Origin: an uncultured Lachnospiraceae bacterium
GTDB taxonomy: Bacteria; Bacillota; Clostridia; Lachnospirales; Lachnospiraceae
Assembly (NCBI GenBank): GCA_947384285.1
Contig: CANDGI010000003.1
Span: 1-64,000, forward strand
DNA length: 64,000 bases
Direction: 5' to 3'
How positions within the stretch are numbered: position 1 is the stretch's first letter; the number at the start of each line of letters is the position of its first letter. Below, piece after piece: positions 8,901 to 17,052 of this stretch. The translations under genes and the position numbers were made by a program. The notes beneath the pieces were generated by a model that worked only from the letters and a program-made list of their open reading frames with translations, was not told where the DNA came from and did not search any database.

Positions 8901-10693
8901 GGCACCTGGGGATTTACAAACGTAGAAAACCGTTCCGTAATCTTTCCCTCTGCCACCTTCACTGCGCCAATCTCAATAATCTTGTTGTAAATAGGGGAAA
9001 ACCCTGTGGTTTCCAGGTCGAATACCACATAGGTATCCTCTAGCTTCTGCCCTTTTGAATTTTCAATGATATTTTTCAGATCGTCCACCAGATAGGCTTC
9101 CACGCCATAGAGAATTTTAAAATCATCCTCTGGGGAAATGGCATGGTTGGCGTCTGGAAAAGACTGGACATCCCCATGGTCTGTAATGGCAATAGCTTTA
9201 TGCCCCCATTTCATGGCGCGCTTGATAATGTCCTTTACCTCGGAAACCCCGTCCATATCGCTCATTTTCGTGTGGCAGTGCAGCTCCACACGTTTCTGGG
9301 GGCTGTTGTCCATCCGGGTGGAAGTGAAATCCTGGATTTTCTTGATTCCGGCAGCAGAGCCAATGGTAAGCTCCCCGTCAAACCGGTCGATGGTTGTAAT
9401 TCCCTTGATTTTCAGAAAAGCGCCCTTTTTCACCTGGGAAGTGATCTCGGGAACGGCTTCATTCTTGGCAAACATTTTTACCATAATGGTATCGGTAAAA
9501 TCTGTAATGGAAAACAGGATAATGGTTTTCTCATTTCGGATTTCCCTAGTGTCCAGGCTTAATACCTTTCCCCGGACTACGACCTCTCCCATCTCCCCTG
9601 CAATCTGCTCGATGGGGATAGGCTCTTCCTCAAAATCACGTCCGTATACCACGTCCGGGTTGTCCGACTTCTTAAATCCGCCGCCATAGGAACTGCCTTT
9701 CCGCTTTCCATAAGAGTTTTCTTTCTTTTGGAACGTTCTTTTTTCCCCAGAAGGAGATTTCCGGTTTCCTCTTGCAGTTCCAGTTGGCTGCACTGCTTCC
9801 CACTCCCCAGAAGCGGCCAATTCGGCATTCTGGAATGGGATATTTCCCGAGGGCTGAAAAGCTGTCCCTTGGGGATTCTGAAACGGCATATTTTCCGGCG
9901 GCTGAAACGGTGCGCCCTGGGGATTCTGGAATGAAATTCCCTCCTGGGACAGAAATGGTGTGCCCTGGGGATTCTGAAACGGCATGTTTTCCGGCGGCTG
10001 AAACGGTGCGCCCTGGGGATTCTGGAATGGAATCCCTTCCGGGGATTGAAAGGGAACGCCCTGAGAACCCGCTGCAGCAGTATCCAGAAATGTTCCATCT
10101 TCGCTCCTATTGGCAGCTGACTGGCTGATAATCTGATGGATCTCGTTCTGGATTTGGATATCGCTGTTTTTCTTATGCTTCTTTTCCTTAGGCTCCTGGT
10201 AATCCACCTGAATCTTTACGCCAAGGCCGCAGCGCTCACAGATGATTTTTTCCAGAATCCGGGTAATCTCTTCTGACTTCTGTCTTGCAACGACAGAATC
10301 TTCAAAGGTAAGATGCATCTGCTCTTCCTGGGGAAACTCCATCTGCGCCATCCGCAGCACATTATATTCCAGCAGGCTGTAAGCGCGGAATTCATCCATA
10401 ATGCTGCCTTTATAGGCATCCATCAGCTTCCTGGGGTTATATTGGCTGGAAAGCTGGAATTTCTCAATAATCTTTATGGAAATATTATGGTTTGGAAAAA
10501 GCTGTTTTCGGATGTCCGATTCCAAACGGTAAATATGGTCTTTCTGAATCAGCCTGCGGCTTAAAAGATAAACCCTGAGATGATCCCGCTTCCGGTTGGC
10601 GGCAACCTTCGTCACCTCCACCTCTGCCATAAGGTTTTCCATCCCGGAAGGTACTTTCAAATCTGGAAACACGTCAAAAAACAGCTTATTCAT
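5948..10693 (-). CDS. polC: DNA polymerase III alpha subunit, Gram-positive type (PolC)
   Basis: PolC is the replicative polymerase of low-GC Gram-positives and carries its own 3'-5' exonuclease. The 1,581-residue product has the family order: PolC_N domain (1-190), a linker (191-345), an OB fold (about 365-455), the first PHP part (ELHCHTKMSDMDG from 470), the exonuclease (YVVFDLETTG at 555-564, Asp559/Glu561), the second PHP part, a zinc-binding CKKCHYC...CPNCG region, and the catalytic palm with PDIDLNFSGEYQ near 1105. It is longer than the usual roughly 1,430-1,450 residues, partly because of a repeat-rich linker (see 9824-10063). It follows ispG closely and precedes the SCP2 gene in one long operon. 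Confidence 0.98.
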   Translation of the reverse strand: MNKLFFDVFPDLKVPSGMENLMAEVEVTKVAANRKRDHLRVYLLSRRLIQKDHIYRLESDIRKQLFPNHNISIKIIEKFQLSSQYNPRKLMDAYKGSIMDEFRAYSLLEYNVLRMAQMEFPQEEQMHLTFEDSVVARQKSEEITRILEKIICERCGLGVKIQVDYQEPKEKKHKKNSDIQIQNEIHQIISQSAANRSEDGTFLDTAAAGSQGVPFQSPEGIPFQNPQGAPFQPPENMPFQNPQGTPFLSQEGISFQNPQGAPFQPPENMPFQNPQGTAFQPSGNIPFQNAELAASGEWEAVQPTGTARGNRKSPSGEKRTFQKKENSYGKRKGSSYGGGFKKSDNPDVVYGRDFEEEPIPIEQIAGEMGEVVVRGKVLSLDTREIRNEKTIILFSITDFTDTIMVKMFAKNEAVPEITSQVKKGAFLKIKGITTIDRFDGELTIGSAAGIKKIQDFTSTRMDNSPQKRVELHCHTKMSDMDGVSEVKDIIKRAMKWGHKAIAITDHGDVQSFPDANHAISPEDDFKILYGVEAYLVDDLKNIIENSKGQKLEDTYVVFDLETTGFSPIYNKIIEIGAVKVAEGKITERFSTFVNPQVPIPFKIEELTGIRDDMVLDAPTIEEALPEFLKFCEGAIMVAHNAGFDMSFISKNCEQQGFPCEYTVIDTVALARVLLPQLNRFKLDTVAKTLKISLENHHRAVDDAACTAEIFVKFIEMLKERGISNLEEVNDLCNTSIETIKKLPSHHAIILATNDTGRINLYRLVSQSHLVYFHRQPRIPKSEFLKHREGLLIGSACEAGELYQAVFRGSPEEEIARLVHFYDYLEIQPIGNNEFMLRGDDPALSSREELMEINRKIVRLGEEFHKPVVATCDVHFLDPEDEVYRRIIMAGKGFKDADNQAPLFLRTTEEMLEEFQYLGSEKAEEVVITNPGKIADMCEKISPVRPDKCPPVIENSDQMLRDICYHKAHEIYGDKLPPIVKERLERELNSIISNGYAVMYIIAQKLVWKSNEDGYLVGSRGSVGSSFVATMAGITEVNPLAPHYYCKKCHYCDFDSEEVKSYADAGRAGCDMPDKICPNCGEPLKKEGFDIPFETFLGFKGNKEPDIDLNFSGEYQSKAHAYCEVIFGYGQTYRAGTIGTLADKTAFGYIRNYYEERGVRKRNCEIDRIVQGCVGVRRTTGQHPGGIIVLPLGEEIHSFTPIQHPANDMSTDIVTTHFDYHSIDHNLLKLDILGHDDPTMIRMLEDLTGIDAKKIPLDDKEVMSLFQSTKALGILPEDIGGCKLGSLGIPEFGTEFVIQMLIDTNPQSFSDLVRISGLSHGTDVWLGNAQTLIQEGKATISTAICTRDDIMTYLIGMGIESELSFTIMESVRKGKGLKPEWEEVMAEHNVPDWYIWSCKKIKYMFPKAHAAAYVMMAWRIAYCKIFYPLAYYAAFFSIRATSFSYELMCQGKEKLEYFMADYERRKDTLTKKEQDTVKDMKIVQEMYARGFEFVPLNLFDAQAHAFQIVDGKLMPALDSIEGLGDKAAEAVVEAAKDGPFLSKDDFRQRTKVSKSVIDLMGDLGILGNLPESNQLSLFDQLL
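9824..10063 (-). repeat. Ten octapeptide repeats in the PolC linker
   Basis: Residues 211-290 of PolC consist of ten consecutive eight-residue units with consensus xPFQNPQG, alternating partly with xPFQPPEN to give a 16-residue (48-bp) higher-order unit. The segment is rich in Pro, Gln, Phe and Asn, probably disordered, and sits between the N-terminal domain and the OB fold. The frame is kept throughout. Confidence 0.92.
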
Positions 10694-10696
10694 GGT

Positions 10697-11764
10697 CTAT
10701 TCACTCCAATGCAGCAACTCATGCCGAAGGGTGGGAAGAAGCTCTTCTTCCTTTACTTTTTTATAGACTTCCCCATGCTTGATGATTAAGCCTTCGCCGA
10801 TTCCTCCTGCAATGCCGATATCTGCTTCCTTTGCTTCTCCAGGGCCATTCACCACGCACCCCATCACTGCAACTTTTAAGTCCAGGGGAATATCCCTTAC
10901 CATGTCTTCCACCCGGTTTGCCAATCCGATTAAATCAATCTGGGTTCTTCCGCAGGTAGGGCAGGACACCACCTCAATCCCCCCTTTGCGAAGGCCCAAT
11001 GTCCTTAAAATAATCTTTGCAGACTTAATTTCTTCCAGCGGATCTCCCGTCAAAGACACCCGTATGGTATCCCCGATTCCCTGGCCTAAAATCATGCCCA
11101 GGCCCATGGCAGACTTGATATTGCCGCTGGTGATAGTGCCTGCCTCGGTAATTCCCACATGCAGAGGATAATCGGACCTGTCTGCAATCAGCTCATGGGC
11201 TTTTACGCACATCAGCACATCGGAAGACTTAATGCTGATAACCAGGTTGTCATACCCCATATCTTCCATCATTTTTACTTTATCCATAGCGCTTTCCACC
11301 AGACCTTCCGCGGTCACGCCATGGTACTTTTCCACCAGTTCTTTTTCCAGGGAGCCGCTGTTGACCCCCACCCGGATCGGAATGTTACGCTCCTTCGCCG
11401 CGTCTATCACTGCACGAATCCGCTCTTTTGAACCGATATTTCCAGGATTAATACGGATTTTATCTGCTCCATGCTCCATGGCTGCAATGGCAAGGCGGTA
11501 ATCAAAATGGATATCAGCCACCAAAGGAATCCGAATCCCTTTCTTAATCTCTGCTAACGCTTCCGCAGCTTCCATGGTGGGCACAGCGCATCTTATGATC
11601 TCACAGCCTGCCTGGGTAAGCTCTTGAATCTGGGCAGTCGTCCCTTTGACATCCTCCGTCCTGGTATTTGTCATGGACTGGATCAGGATTGGATGCTTAC
11701 CTCCGATTATCTGATTCCCAATCCTCACTTCCCTTGTATTTTTTCGAATAATTTTTTCTTCCAT
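10697..11764 (-). CDS. ispG: 4-hydroxy-3-methylbut-2-en-1-yl diphosphate synthase (flavodoxin)
   Basis: IspG (GcpE) carries out the penultimate MEP-pathway step, reducing MEcPP to HMBPP with a [4Fe-4S] cluster. The 355-residue protein has the TIM-barrel start TREVRIGNQIIGGKHPILIQSMTNT, the segment MEHGADKIRINPGNIG, and the cluster cysteines in VSCPTCGRTQIDL and MGCVVNGPGEA. The length fits the short bacterial form. It lies between rseP and polC in the pyrH-to-polC run, where dxr and uppS give a local cluster of isoprenoid and undecaprenyl-phosphate genes. The start is ATG, 17 bases upstream of which rseP ends. Confidence 0.97.
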   Translation of the reverse strand: MEEKIIRKNTREVRIGNQIIGGKHPILIQSMTNTRTEDVKGTTAQIQELTQAGCEIIRCAVPTMEAAEALAEIKKGIRIPLVADIHFDYRLAIAAMEHGADKIRINPGNIGSKERIRAVIDAAKERNIPIRVGVNSGSLEKELVEKYHGVTAEGLVESAMDKVKMMEDMGYDNLVISIKSSDVLMCVKAHELIADRSDYPLHVGITEAGTITSGNIKSAMGLGMILGQGIGDTIRVSLTGDPLEEIKSAKIILRTLGLRKGGIEVVSCPTCGRTQIDLIGLANRVEDMVRDIPLDLKVAVMGCVVNGPGEAKEADIGIAGGIGEGLIIKHGEVYKKVKEEELLPTLRHELLHWSE

Positions 11765-11781
11765 AAAAACACTTCCCTCTT

Positions 11782-12819
11782 CTAAAGGATGTTGCGTATA
11801 TCATTGAACATTACAAAAACCATCAACGCCATCAGCGCCATCAACCCTACAAAATGCACCATGCCTTCTTTTTCCGGGGAAATCTTCTTTCTGCGGATTG
11901 CCTCAATCACCAAAAATACCAGCCGCCCCCCATCCAATGCTGGAATGGGAAGGAGATTCATAATCCCCAGGTTTGCAGACAGGAAAATAGAAAAGTTCAC
12001 CATGCTTAAAATTGCGCTTCCCGTACCGCCTGCAGACTGGCTGCTGTCATAAGTATCTCCCATAATTTTTACAATCCCTACCGGGCCGGACAAATCTTTA
12101 ACGCCCACCTTTCCAGTTACAAGCATCCGAAGGCTTTCTATTGTATTGTTAATCCAGTACCGCACTTCATAGAAGCTGTGTGTAAGCACATCCCAGAGAT
12201 TTCCTTTTTCCCGGTCAAAGGGCCTGCCGCTTAGGCCGACCAGATACCGGCCGGATTCTTCCTCCAGAATAGGGGAAAGCGTTGTCTCATACCGCTTTCC
12301 ATCCCGCTCATATACAAGCTCCACGTCCTCCCCTGGATGGAACAAGGAATACTGGCTTACTTCCCGGTAAAAGTGGGTGCGGTAGCCATTCATGGAGATA
12401 ATCTCATCTCCTGCCGAAAGTCCGGCTTCCTCCGCTGGAAATCCTTCCATGACGCCGGACAATACCGGACGGTCATATCCTGTGATTCCTACCACAATCA
12501 CAGCAAATACCCAGGCCATTATAAAATTAAAGATTGGGCCTGCGGCTACCACGCTGATGCGGGCCCAGACAGATTTGCTGTTAAAAGACCGCTCATCCTG
12601 GCTTTCTCCGTCTTCCCCTTCCATCATGCAGGCACCGCCAAAAGGCAATAGCTTAATGGAATACTTTGTCTCGCCTTTGGTAAACCCCACCAGCGTAGGC
12701 CCCATGCCAAGGCAGAATTCATTCACCTTTATGCCGTTTGATTTTGCCAGAAGAAAATGCCCCAGTTCGTGAAATAAAATAATGATACTAAAAATAACGA
12801 TTGCAATTATAATATTCAA
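11782..12819 (-). CDS. rseP: Site-2 zinc metalloprotease RseP/RasP
   Basis: This intramembrane protease cleaves single-pass membrane substrates such as anti-sigma factors and signal-peptide remnants. The 345-residue protein starts with a membrane segment carrying the zinc motif HELGHFLLAK (17-26), has a PDZ domain in the middle (GFPAEEAGLSAGDEIISMNG) and the second active-site motif MNLLPIPALDGGRL near the C terminus, with more membrane helices. The start is TTG, one base after the dxr stop, with AGGTGG at the end of dxr as ribosome-binding site. This tight coupling is usual for the dxr-rseP pair. Confidence 0.95.
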   Translation of the reverse strand: MNIIIAIVIFSIIILFHELGHFLLAKSNGIKVNEFCLGMGPTLVGFTKGETKYSIKLLPFGGACMMEGEDGESQDERSFNSKSVWARISVVAAGPIFNFIMAWVFAVIVVGITGYDRPVLSGVMEGFPAEEAGLSAGDEIISMNGYRTHFYREVSQYSLFHPGEDVELVYERDGKRYETTLSPILEEESGRYLVGLSGRPFDREKGNLWDVLTHSFYEVRYWINNTIESLRMLVTGKVGVKDLSGPVGIVKIMGDTYDSSQSAGGTGSAILSMVNFSIFLSANLGIMNLLPIPALDGGRLVFLVIEAIRRKKISPEKEGMVHFVGLMALMALMVFVMFNDIRNIL

Positions 12820-12820
12820 T

Positions 12821-13963
12821 TTACCACCTGCTCTCTATCAATGCATACGCTTCTGCTTCTGTTTCAAGGATTTCTGCTACGTTTGGATGCGCCTTGAATT
12901 TACATTCTTCCATGCATGTATTTATAATCTCTGGAATCTGCAGGAAAGAAATTTTCCTTTCTAAAAACAGCGATACCGCCTTCTCATTTGCCGCATTATA
13001 AGCCGTAGGGATATTGCCGCCCTTTTTCATCGCCTCAAAGGCCAGGCCAAGCCCCCAGAAGGTGTCGAAATCCGGCTCTTCAAAGGTTAAGCTGGAAAGC
13101 TGATAGAAATCAAGCCTTTTCCCAGACAAATGCCTGCGCTTTGGATAATACAGGGCATACTGGATGGGCAGGCGCATATCCGGCGTACCAAGCTGGGCAA
13201 TTACAGCCCCATCCTCATACTCCACCATGGAATGCACTACGCTCTGGGGGTGCACCACTACCTGTATCTGGCCTAAATCCACATCAAACAGCCATTTTGC
13301 TTCCATAACCTCCAGTCCCTTGTTTACCATGGTTGCAGAATCAATGGTGATTTTCCTTCCCATAGACCAATTTGGATGCTTTAATGCGTCCTCTACCTGT
13401 ATCTGTTTTAACTCTGCCTTCTTTTTCCCCCGGAAGGGGCCGCCGGAAGCGGTCAGAAGAATCTTTTGTATGTTATTCCCATGCTCTCCATGCAGAGACT
13501 GGAAAATTGCGCTATGCTCGCTGTCCACAGGAAGAATGGGCACCTGCTTCTCTTTTGCCAGAGGCATAATAATATGCCCGGCAGTGACCAGTGTTTCCTT
13601 GTTGGCAAGTGCAATGGTTTTTCCTGCCTCAATGGCCGCAATGGTTGGACGTATCCCAAGCATTCCTACAATTGCCGTTACAAGGATTTCCATTTCCGGC
13701 ATTGCAGCGATCTCCAAAAGGCCTTCCATCCCAGATAAAATTTTTACTGGTAAATCTTTGACGTTTTCCCGCAAAGAAGCTGCCGCCTTCTCATCCCATA
13801 AAGCCGCAATTTCCGGGTGGAATTCCCGAATCTGCGCTTCCAGGCGCGCTGCATTCCTTCCAGCTGCCAGGGCACATACCTCTATATCCTTTTGTTCCCG
13901 GACAATTTCAAGCGTCTGTGTTCCAATGGATCCTGTGGATCCAAGTATTGCAATTTTTTTCAT
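12821..13963 (-). CDS. dxr: 1-deoxy-D-xylulose 5-phosphate reductoisomerase
   Basis: Dxr makes 2-C-methyl-D-erythritol 4-phosphate from DXP with NADPH and a divalent metal, the committed step of the MEP pathway. The 380-residue product starts MKKIAILGSTGSIGTQTLEIV, the NADPH-binding loop, and contains LPVDSEHSAIFQ, LTASGGPFRG and WSMGRKITIDSATMVNKGLE with the metal and substrate ligands. The ATG at 13963 is preferred over a TTG six bases upstream, because AGGAG lies at the correct distance only for the ATG. It lies nine bases after cdsA and abuts rseP. Confidence 0.97.
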   Translation of the reverse strand: MKKIAILGSTGSIGTQTLEIVREQKDIEVCALAAGRNAARLEAQIREFHPEIAALWDEKAAASLRENVKDLPVKILSGMEGLLEIAAMPEMEILVTAIVGMLGIRPTIAAIEAGKTIALANKETLVTAGHIIMPLAKEKQVPILPVDSEHSAIFQSLHGEHGNNIQKILLTASGGPFRGKKKAELKQIQVEDALKHPNWSMGRKITIDSATMVNKGLEVMEAKWLFDVDLGQIQVVVHPQSVVHSMVEYEDGAVIAQLGTPDMRLPIQYALYYPKRRHLSGKRLDFYQLSSLTFEEPDFDTFWGLGLAFEAMKKGGNIPTAYNAANEKAVSLFLERKISFLQIPEIINTCMEECKFKAHPNVAEILETEAEAYALIESRW

Positions 13964-13972
13964 AAACAACTC

Positions 13973-14779
13973 CTATGATAATACAAGAAAACGTGCCAGA
14001 TAATATATTATCGGCGCTGTAAAGATTACGCTGTCAAACCGGTCCAAAATCCCTCCATGGCCTGGAATCAAGGTTCCGTAATCCTTAACGTCATAATTGC
14101 GTTTTATGGCGGATGCCGTTAAATCCCCAATCATAGAGATAACTCCGCCAGCTGCGGTGATTCCTGACAGGATGAAAATATTCTCCCAAGAAAGCCCCAT
14201 CTGCTTTTGAAATACAAATCCATACAAAATTGTAAGGAGAACTGTGCCGATTATGCCGCCTGCCGCGCCCTCCACCGATTTTTTCGGGCTTAACCTGGGC
14301 GCCATTTTGTGTTTCCCAATCAATACGCCTACGCAGTAAGCACAGGTATCGCACCCCCAGGAACACAGAAAAATCAGCCAGACAATATAATTACCGGCTG
14401 GGAGTTCTCTGGCCTGATATACGCAGGAAAGCATAACCGCCACATAGAACACGCCGATGAATCCTGCGAACACCTGCTCTGCCCGGTATTTTGGAAAAGA
14501 CAGCACGTATACGGCCATCAAAAGAATTAGGAAGCCGAGCACAAAAATCTCAAAATCCGGGAGAAAGGGGAATCCAAGATTGGCATAATAGACCACTGTC
14601 CCTATATAGCCAGCCATCCCCAAGACAGACCGTTCCATCTGAAACACCCGGTATAGCTCATACAGCCCAATGATAGAAATTGCCATCAAGCCAAACAACA
14701 GTACTTTCCCTCCTGTGATAATCAGGATAAGCGCTGTAATTACCAATACAATTCCGCTTAATAACCGTGTCCGGAACAC
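13973..14779 (-). CDS. cdsA: Phosphatidate cytidylyltransferase
   Basis: CdsA forms CDP-diacylglycerol from phosphatidic acid and CTP at the membrane, the entry to phospholipid synthesis. The 268-residue protein has about seven to eight membrane helices and the C-terminal signature SMIGDLTASAIKRNYDVKDYG, followed by HGGILDRFDS. The start is GTG at 14779 with AGGAGG nine bases upstream. A longer in-frame ORF (to 14836) begins inside a duplicated piece of uppS and has no ribosome-binding site. It sits in the usual uppS-cdsA-dxr order, with a 108-bp gap to uppS. Confidence 0.95.
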   Translation of the reverse strand: MFRTRLLSGIVLVITALILIITGGKVLLFGLMAISIIGLYELYRVFQMERSVLGMAGYIGTVVYYANLGFPFLPDFEIFVLGFLILLMAVYVLSFPKYRAEQVFAGFIGVFYVAVMLSCVYQARELPAGNYIVWLIFLCSWGCDTCAYCVGVLIGKHKMAPRLSPKKSVEGAAGGIIGTVLLTILYGFVFQKQMGLSWENIFILSGITAAGGVISMIGDLTASAIKRNYDVKDYGTLIPGHGGILDRFDSVIFTAPIIYYLARFLVLS

Positions 14780-14803
14780 TTTACATCCTCCTCTGCTTCT
14801 GCT

Positions 14804-14914
14804 CTTTTCCCTCTCAGGAACCTTCAATGCCGCCAAAACGCTACGCCATATTGTATTATCTTATCTCATAAGATTCACTTTTCCTTCTCAGGGGCTTTCA
14901 ATGCCGCCAAAACG
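14804..14914 (-). repeat. Duplicated 3' end of uppS
   Basis: A 37-bp sequence covering the last uppS codons and stop (14878-14914) recurs 74 bp downstream at 14804-14840 with 33 of 37 bases identical. The second copy lies in the uppS-cdsA gap and accounts for the false N-terminal extension of cdsA. It appears to be a small tandem duplication with no evident function. Confidence 0.85.
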
Positions 14915-15595
14915 CCTATCTCTTTTATTATAATCCTGGATAGCTTTTTCTAATTCCTTTTTTGTGAAATCAGGCCATGCCACATCTGTAAAATAAAGCT
15001 CACTGTAGGCAAGCTGCCAAAGAAGATAATTGGACAATCTTTGTTCTCCGCTGGTGCGGATAAGCAGATCCGGCGCCGGGATTTCCCTCGTATCCAGATA
15101 GCTTTCAAACCGTTCCTCATCCAGTTCTTCCAAGGTAAACTTGCTCTCTTTGTAATCCGCAAGCATTCTTTTCATTGCCCGCAGCATTTCATCCCGGCTG
15201 CCGTAATTGATTGCAATCTGGAAATTCAGCCCATCCTGATCCTTGGAAAACTCTTCCAATTTACGGATACTCTCTTGGATATCTGCATCCAGTTTGCTGG
15301 TATCTCCGATGACCCGCACCCGCATATGGTTCTTTTCCGCTGTTTTGATACAGTTTTTCATGTAATTGCGCAGAAGCTTCATCAATGCGTTCACTTCATC
15401 CCTGGGCCTGCTCCAGTTTTCGGTAGAAAATGCGTACACTGTCAAATATTTTATTCCCATATTCCAGGCTTCCCGGCAGATGGTTTCCACATTTTTTGCT
15501 CCCTGGGTATGCCCATAATTCCTTGGCATGCCATGTTGTTTTGCCCATCTTCCATTTCCATCCAAAATAATTGCTACATGCTGTGGAATTTTCAT
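14888..15595 (-). CDS. uppS: Isoprenyl (undecaprenyl diphosphate) synthase
   Basis: UppS condenses isopentenyl diphosphate onto farnesyl diphosphate in cis to give the C55 carrier of peptidoglycan synthesis. The 235-residue protein starts MKIPQHVAIILDGNGRWAKQ, which holds the catalytic Asp and diphosphate loop, continues with HTQGAKNVETICREAWNMGI and YAFSTENWSRP, and ends RRFGGIESP. The ATG at 15595 has GGGAGG five bases upstream; the longer frame to 15736 has no family similarity. It links dxr/ispG products to the wall genes at the other end of the window. Confidence 0.96.
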   Translation of the reverse strand: MKIPQHVAIILDGNGRWAKQHGMPRNYGHTQGAKNVETICREAWNMGIKYLTVYAFSTENWSRPRDEVNALMKLLRNYMKNCIKTAEKNHMRVRVIGDTSKLDADIQESIRKLEEFSKDQDGLNFQIAINYGSRDEMLRAMKRMLADYKESKFTLEELDEERFESYLDTREIPAPDLLIRTSGEQRLSNYLLWQLAYSELYFTDVAWPDFTKKELEKAIQDYNKRDRRFGGIESP

Positions 15596-15763
15596 AAAAA
15601 CCTCCCAAACTCCTGGTATGCCGCTATGTAACCAAACGGGGGCATTTTCCCCTCCCCTGCGGCGGCCATCTGCCCGGCTGTTATAAGGAAAAGGGACAGA
15701 CGCTTCCGCCATGCCCCTTTTAGACATTAAGTACAACCACTTGTCCGCACGGGTAAGGTGGCA

Positions 15764-16318
15764 TTATACTGTAAGAATCTCTTTTGTTTTTTCCTCTACT
15801 GCCTTGTCCACATTGGCAATATATTTATCCGTTAATTTCTGCACTTTCTCCTCTAATTCTTTTACTTCATCCTCAGAAATATCGCTGGATTTCCCTAACT
15901 TTTTAAAGGCATCATTGGCGTCCCTGCGGATATTGCGCACGGCAACCTTGGCCGCTTCTCCCTTTTTCTTAACATCCTTGGCAAGATCTTTCCTGCGCTC
16001 CTCTGTCAATTCCGGGAATGCCAGGCGAATCACCTTTCCATCATTCGTTGGATTGATACCCAAATCAGAGGTAAGAATTGCCTTTTCAATCACGCGCACC
16101 ATACTTGGCTCCCATGGCTGAATCAAAAGCATCCGCGGCTCAGGAACTGAAATATTTGCTACCTGCTGCAGCCCGGTAGGGGTTCCATAATAGTCGACCT
16201 TTAATTTGTCCAGTACATGGGGATTGGCACGCCCTGCACGGATGGAACCAAACTCCTCCAACAGATTATCGTATGATTTCTGCATTTTGTTATCATATTT
16301 CTGTAATCTCTCATCCAT
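15764..16318 (-). CDS. frr: Ribosome recycling factor
   Basis: RRF splits post-termination ribosomes together with EF-G. The 184-residue protein shows the family from start to end: a helical N terminus, SIRAGRANPHVLDKLKVDYYGTP, the domain II strand region, INPTNDGKVIRLAFPELTEERRKDL and a long C-terminal helix. The length matches the usual 185. It follows pyrH by 26 bp, a nearly universal order in Firmicutes. Confidence 0.98.
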   Translation of the reverse strand: MDERLQKYDNKMQKSYDNLLEEFGSIRAGRANPHVLDKLKVDYYGTPTGLQQVANISVPEPRMLLIQPWEPSMVRVIEKAILTSDLGINPTNDGKVIRLAFPELTEERRKDLAKDVKKKGEAAKVAVRNIRRDANDAFKKLGKSSDISEDEVKELEEKVQKLTDKYIANVDKAVEEKTKEILTV

Positions 16319-16344
16319 ACTAAAAACCCTCCCAATTTCTAAAG

Positions 16345-17040
16345 CTAGACCGTAACTTTTGTGCCGGAAAACGCTCCGCCCACTGCTTTTACAATGCTGT
16401 TTTCTTCGTTTAAGCCAAAGACATACATCGGCATTTTATTTTCCATACACATGATAGAAGCTGTCAAGTCAATCACCGCAAGCTTCTGGTCAATCACTTC
16501 CTGTATGGATATCTCATCATACTTCACAGCCTCTGGATTCAGCTTGGGATCACTGTCGTATACGCCGTCGATGGCCTTTGCCAGGAAAATCCCCTCTGCT
16601 TCAATCTCCACTGCCCGGAGTACCGTTGCTGTGTCTGTAGAAAAATACGGATGGCCTGTTCCCCCTGCAAAAAAGCAAACCATGCCCTTGGAAAAATATT
16701 TATTGGCTCTGTCTTTGGAAAACAGTTTTGTAAACGCCCCGCAAGTAAAGGGCGTCAGTACCTGGGTCTTCATTCCGATGGAACGGAAAATCTCAGATAC
16801 ATAGATACAGTTCATGACAGTGGCAAGCATTCCAATCTGATCTGCCTTTGTACGGTCAATGGTTTCGCTTGTTCTTCCGCGCCAGAAATTACCGCCGCCA
16901 ATCACAATCCCTGCTTCCACACCATCGTCCACAAGCTGTTTCACCTGCTTTGCCACTACGGTAACCGTTTCCTCGTCAAATCCAGTATGCTTTTCACCTG
17001 CCAGCGCTTCTCCGCTTAATTTCAATAATATTCTTTTCAT
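16345..17040 (-). CDS. pyrH: UMP kinase
   Basis: PyrH phosphorylates UMP to UDP and belongs to the amino acid kinase fold. The 231-residue product begins MKRILLKLSGEALAGEK and has GIVIGGGNFWRGR, DRTKADQIGMLATVMNC and YFSTDTATVLRAVEIEAE in the expected order. In many Firmicutes rpsB and tsf precede pyrH; here a bactofilin gene lies 12 bp upstream instead, so the translation genes are elsewhere. Confidence 0.98.
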   Translation of the reverse strand: MKRILLKLSGEALAGEKHTGFDEETVTVVAKQVKQLVDDGVEAGIVIGGGNFWRGRTSETIDRTKADQIGMLATVMNCIYVSEIFRSIGMKTQVLTPFTCGAFTKLFSKDRANKYFSKGMVCFFAGGTGHPYFSTDTATVLRAVEIEAEGIFLAKAIDGVYDSDPKLNPEAVKYDEISIQEVIDQKLAVIDLTASIMCMENKMPMYVFGLNEENSIVKAVGGAFSGTKVTV

Positions 17041-17052
17041 CGGCTGCCTTTC

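Noticed and set aside
8745-9689. Long plus-strand frames opposite polC
   Set aside because: Antisense to the PHP and exonuclease parts of PolC, without domains or start signals.
14780-14836. N-terminal extension of cdsA
   Set aside because: It is translated from the duplicated uppS end; the GTG at 14779 has a strong ribosome-binding site.
15596-15736. N-terminal extension of uppS
   Set aside because: No family similarity, and the MKIPQHVAIILDGNG start has GGGAGG at the right distance.
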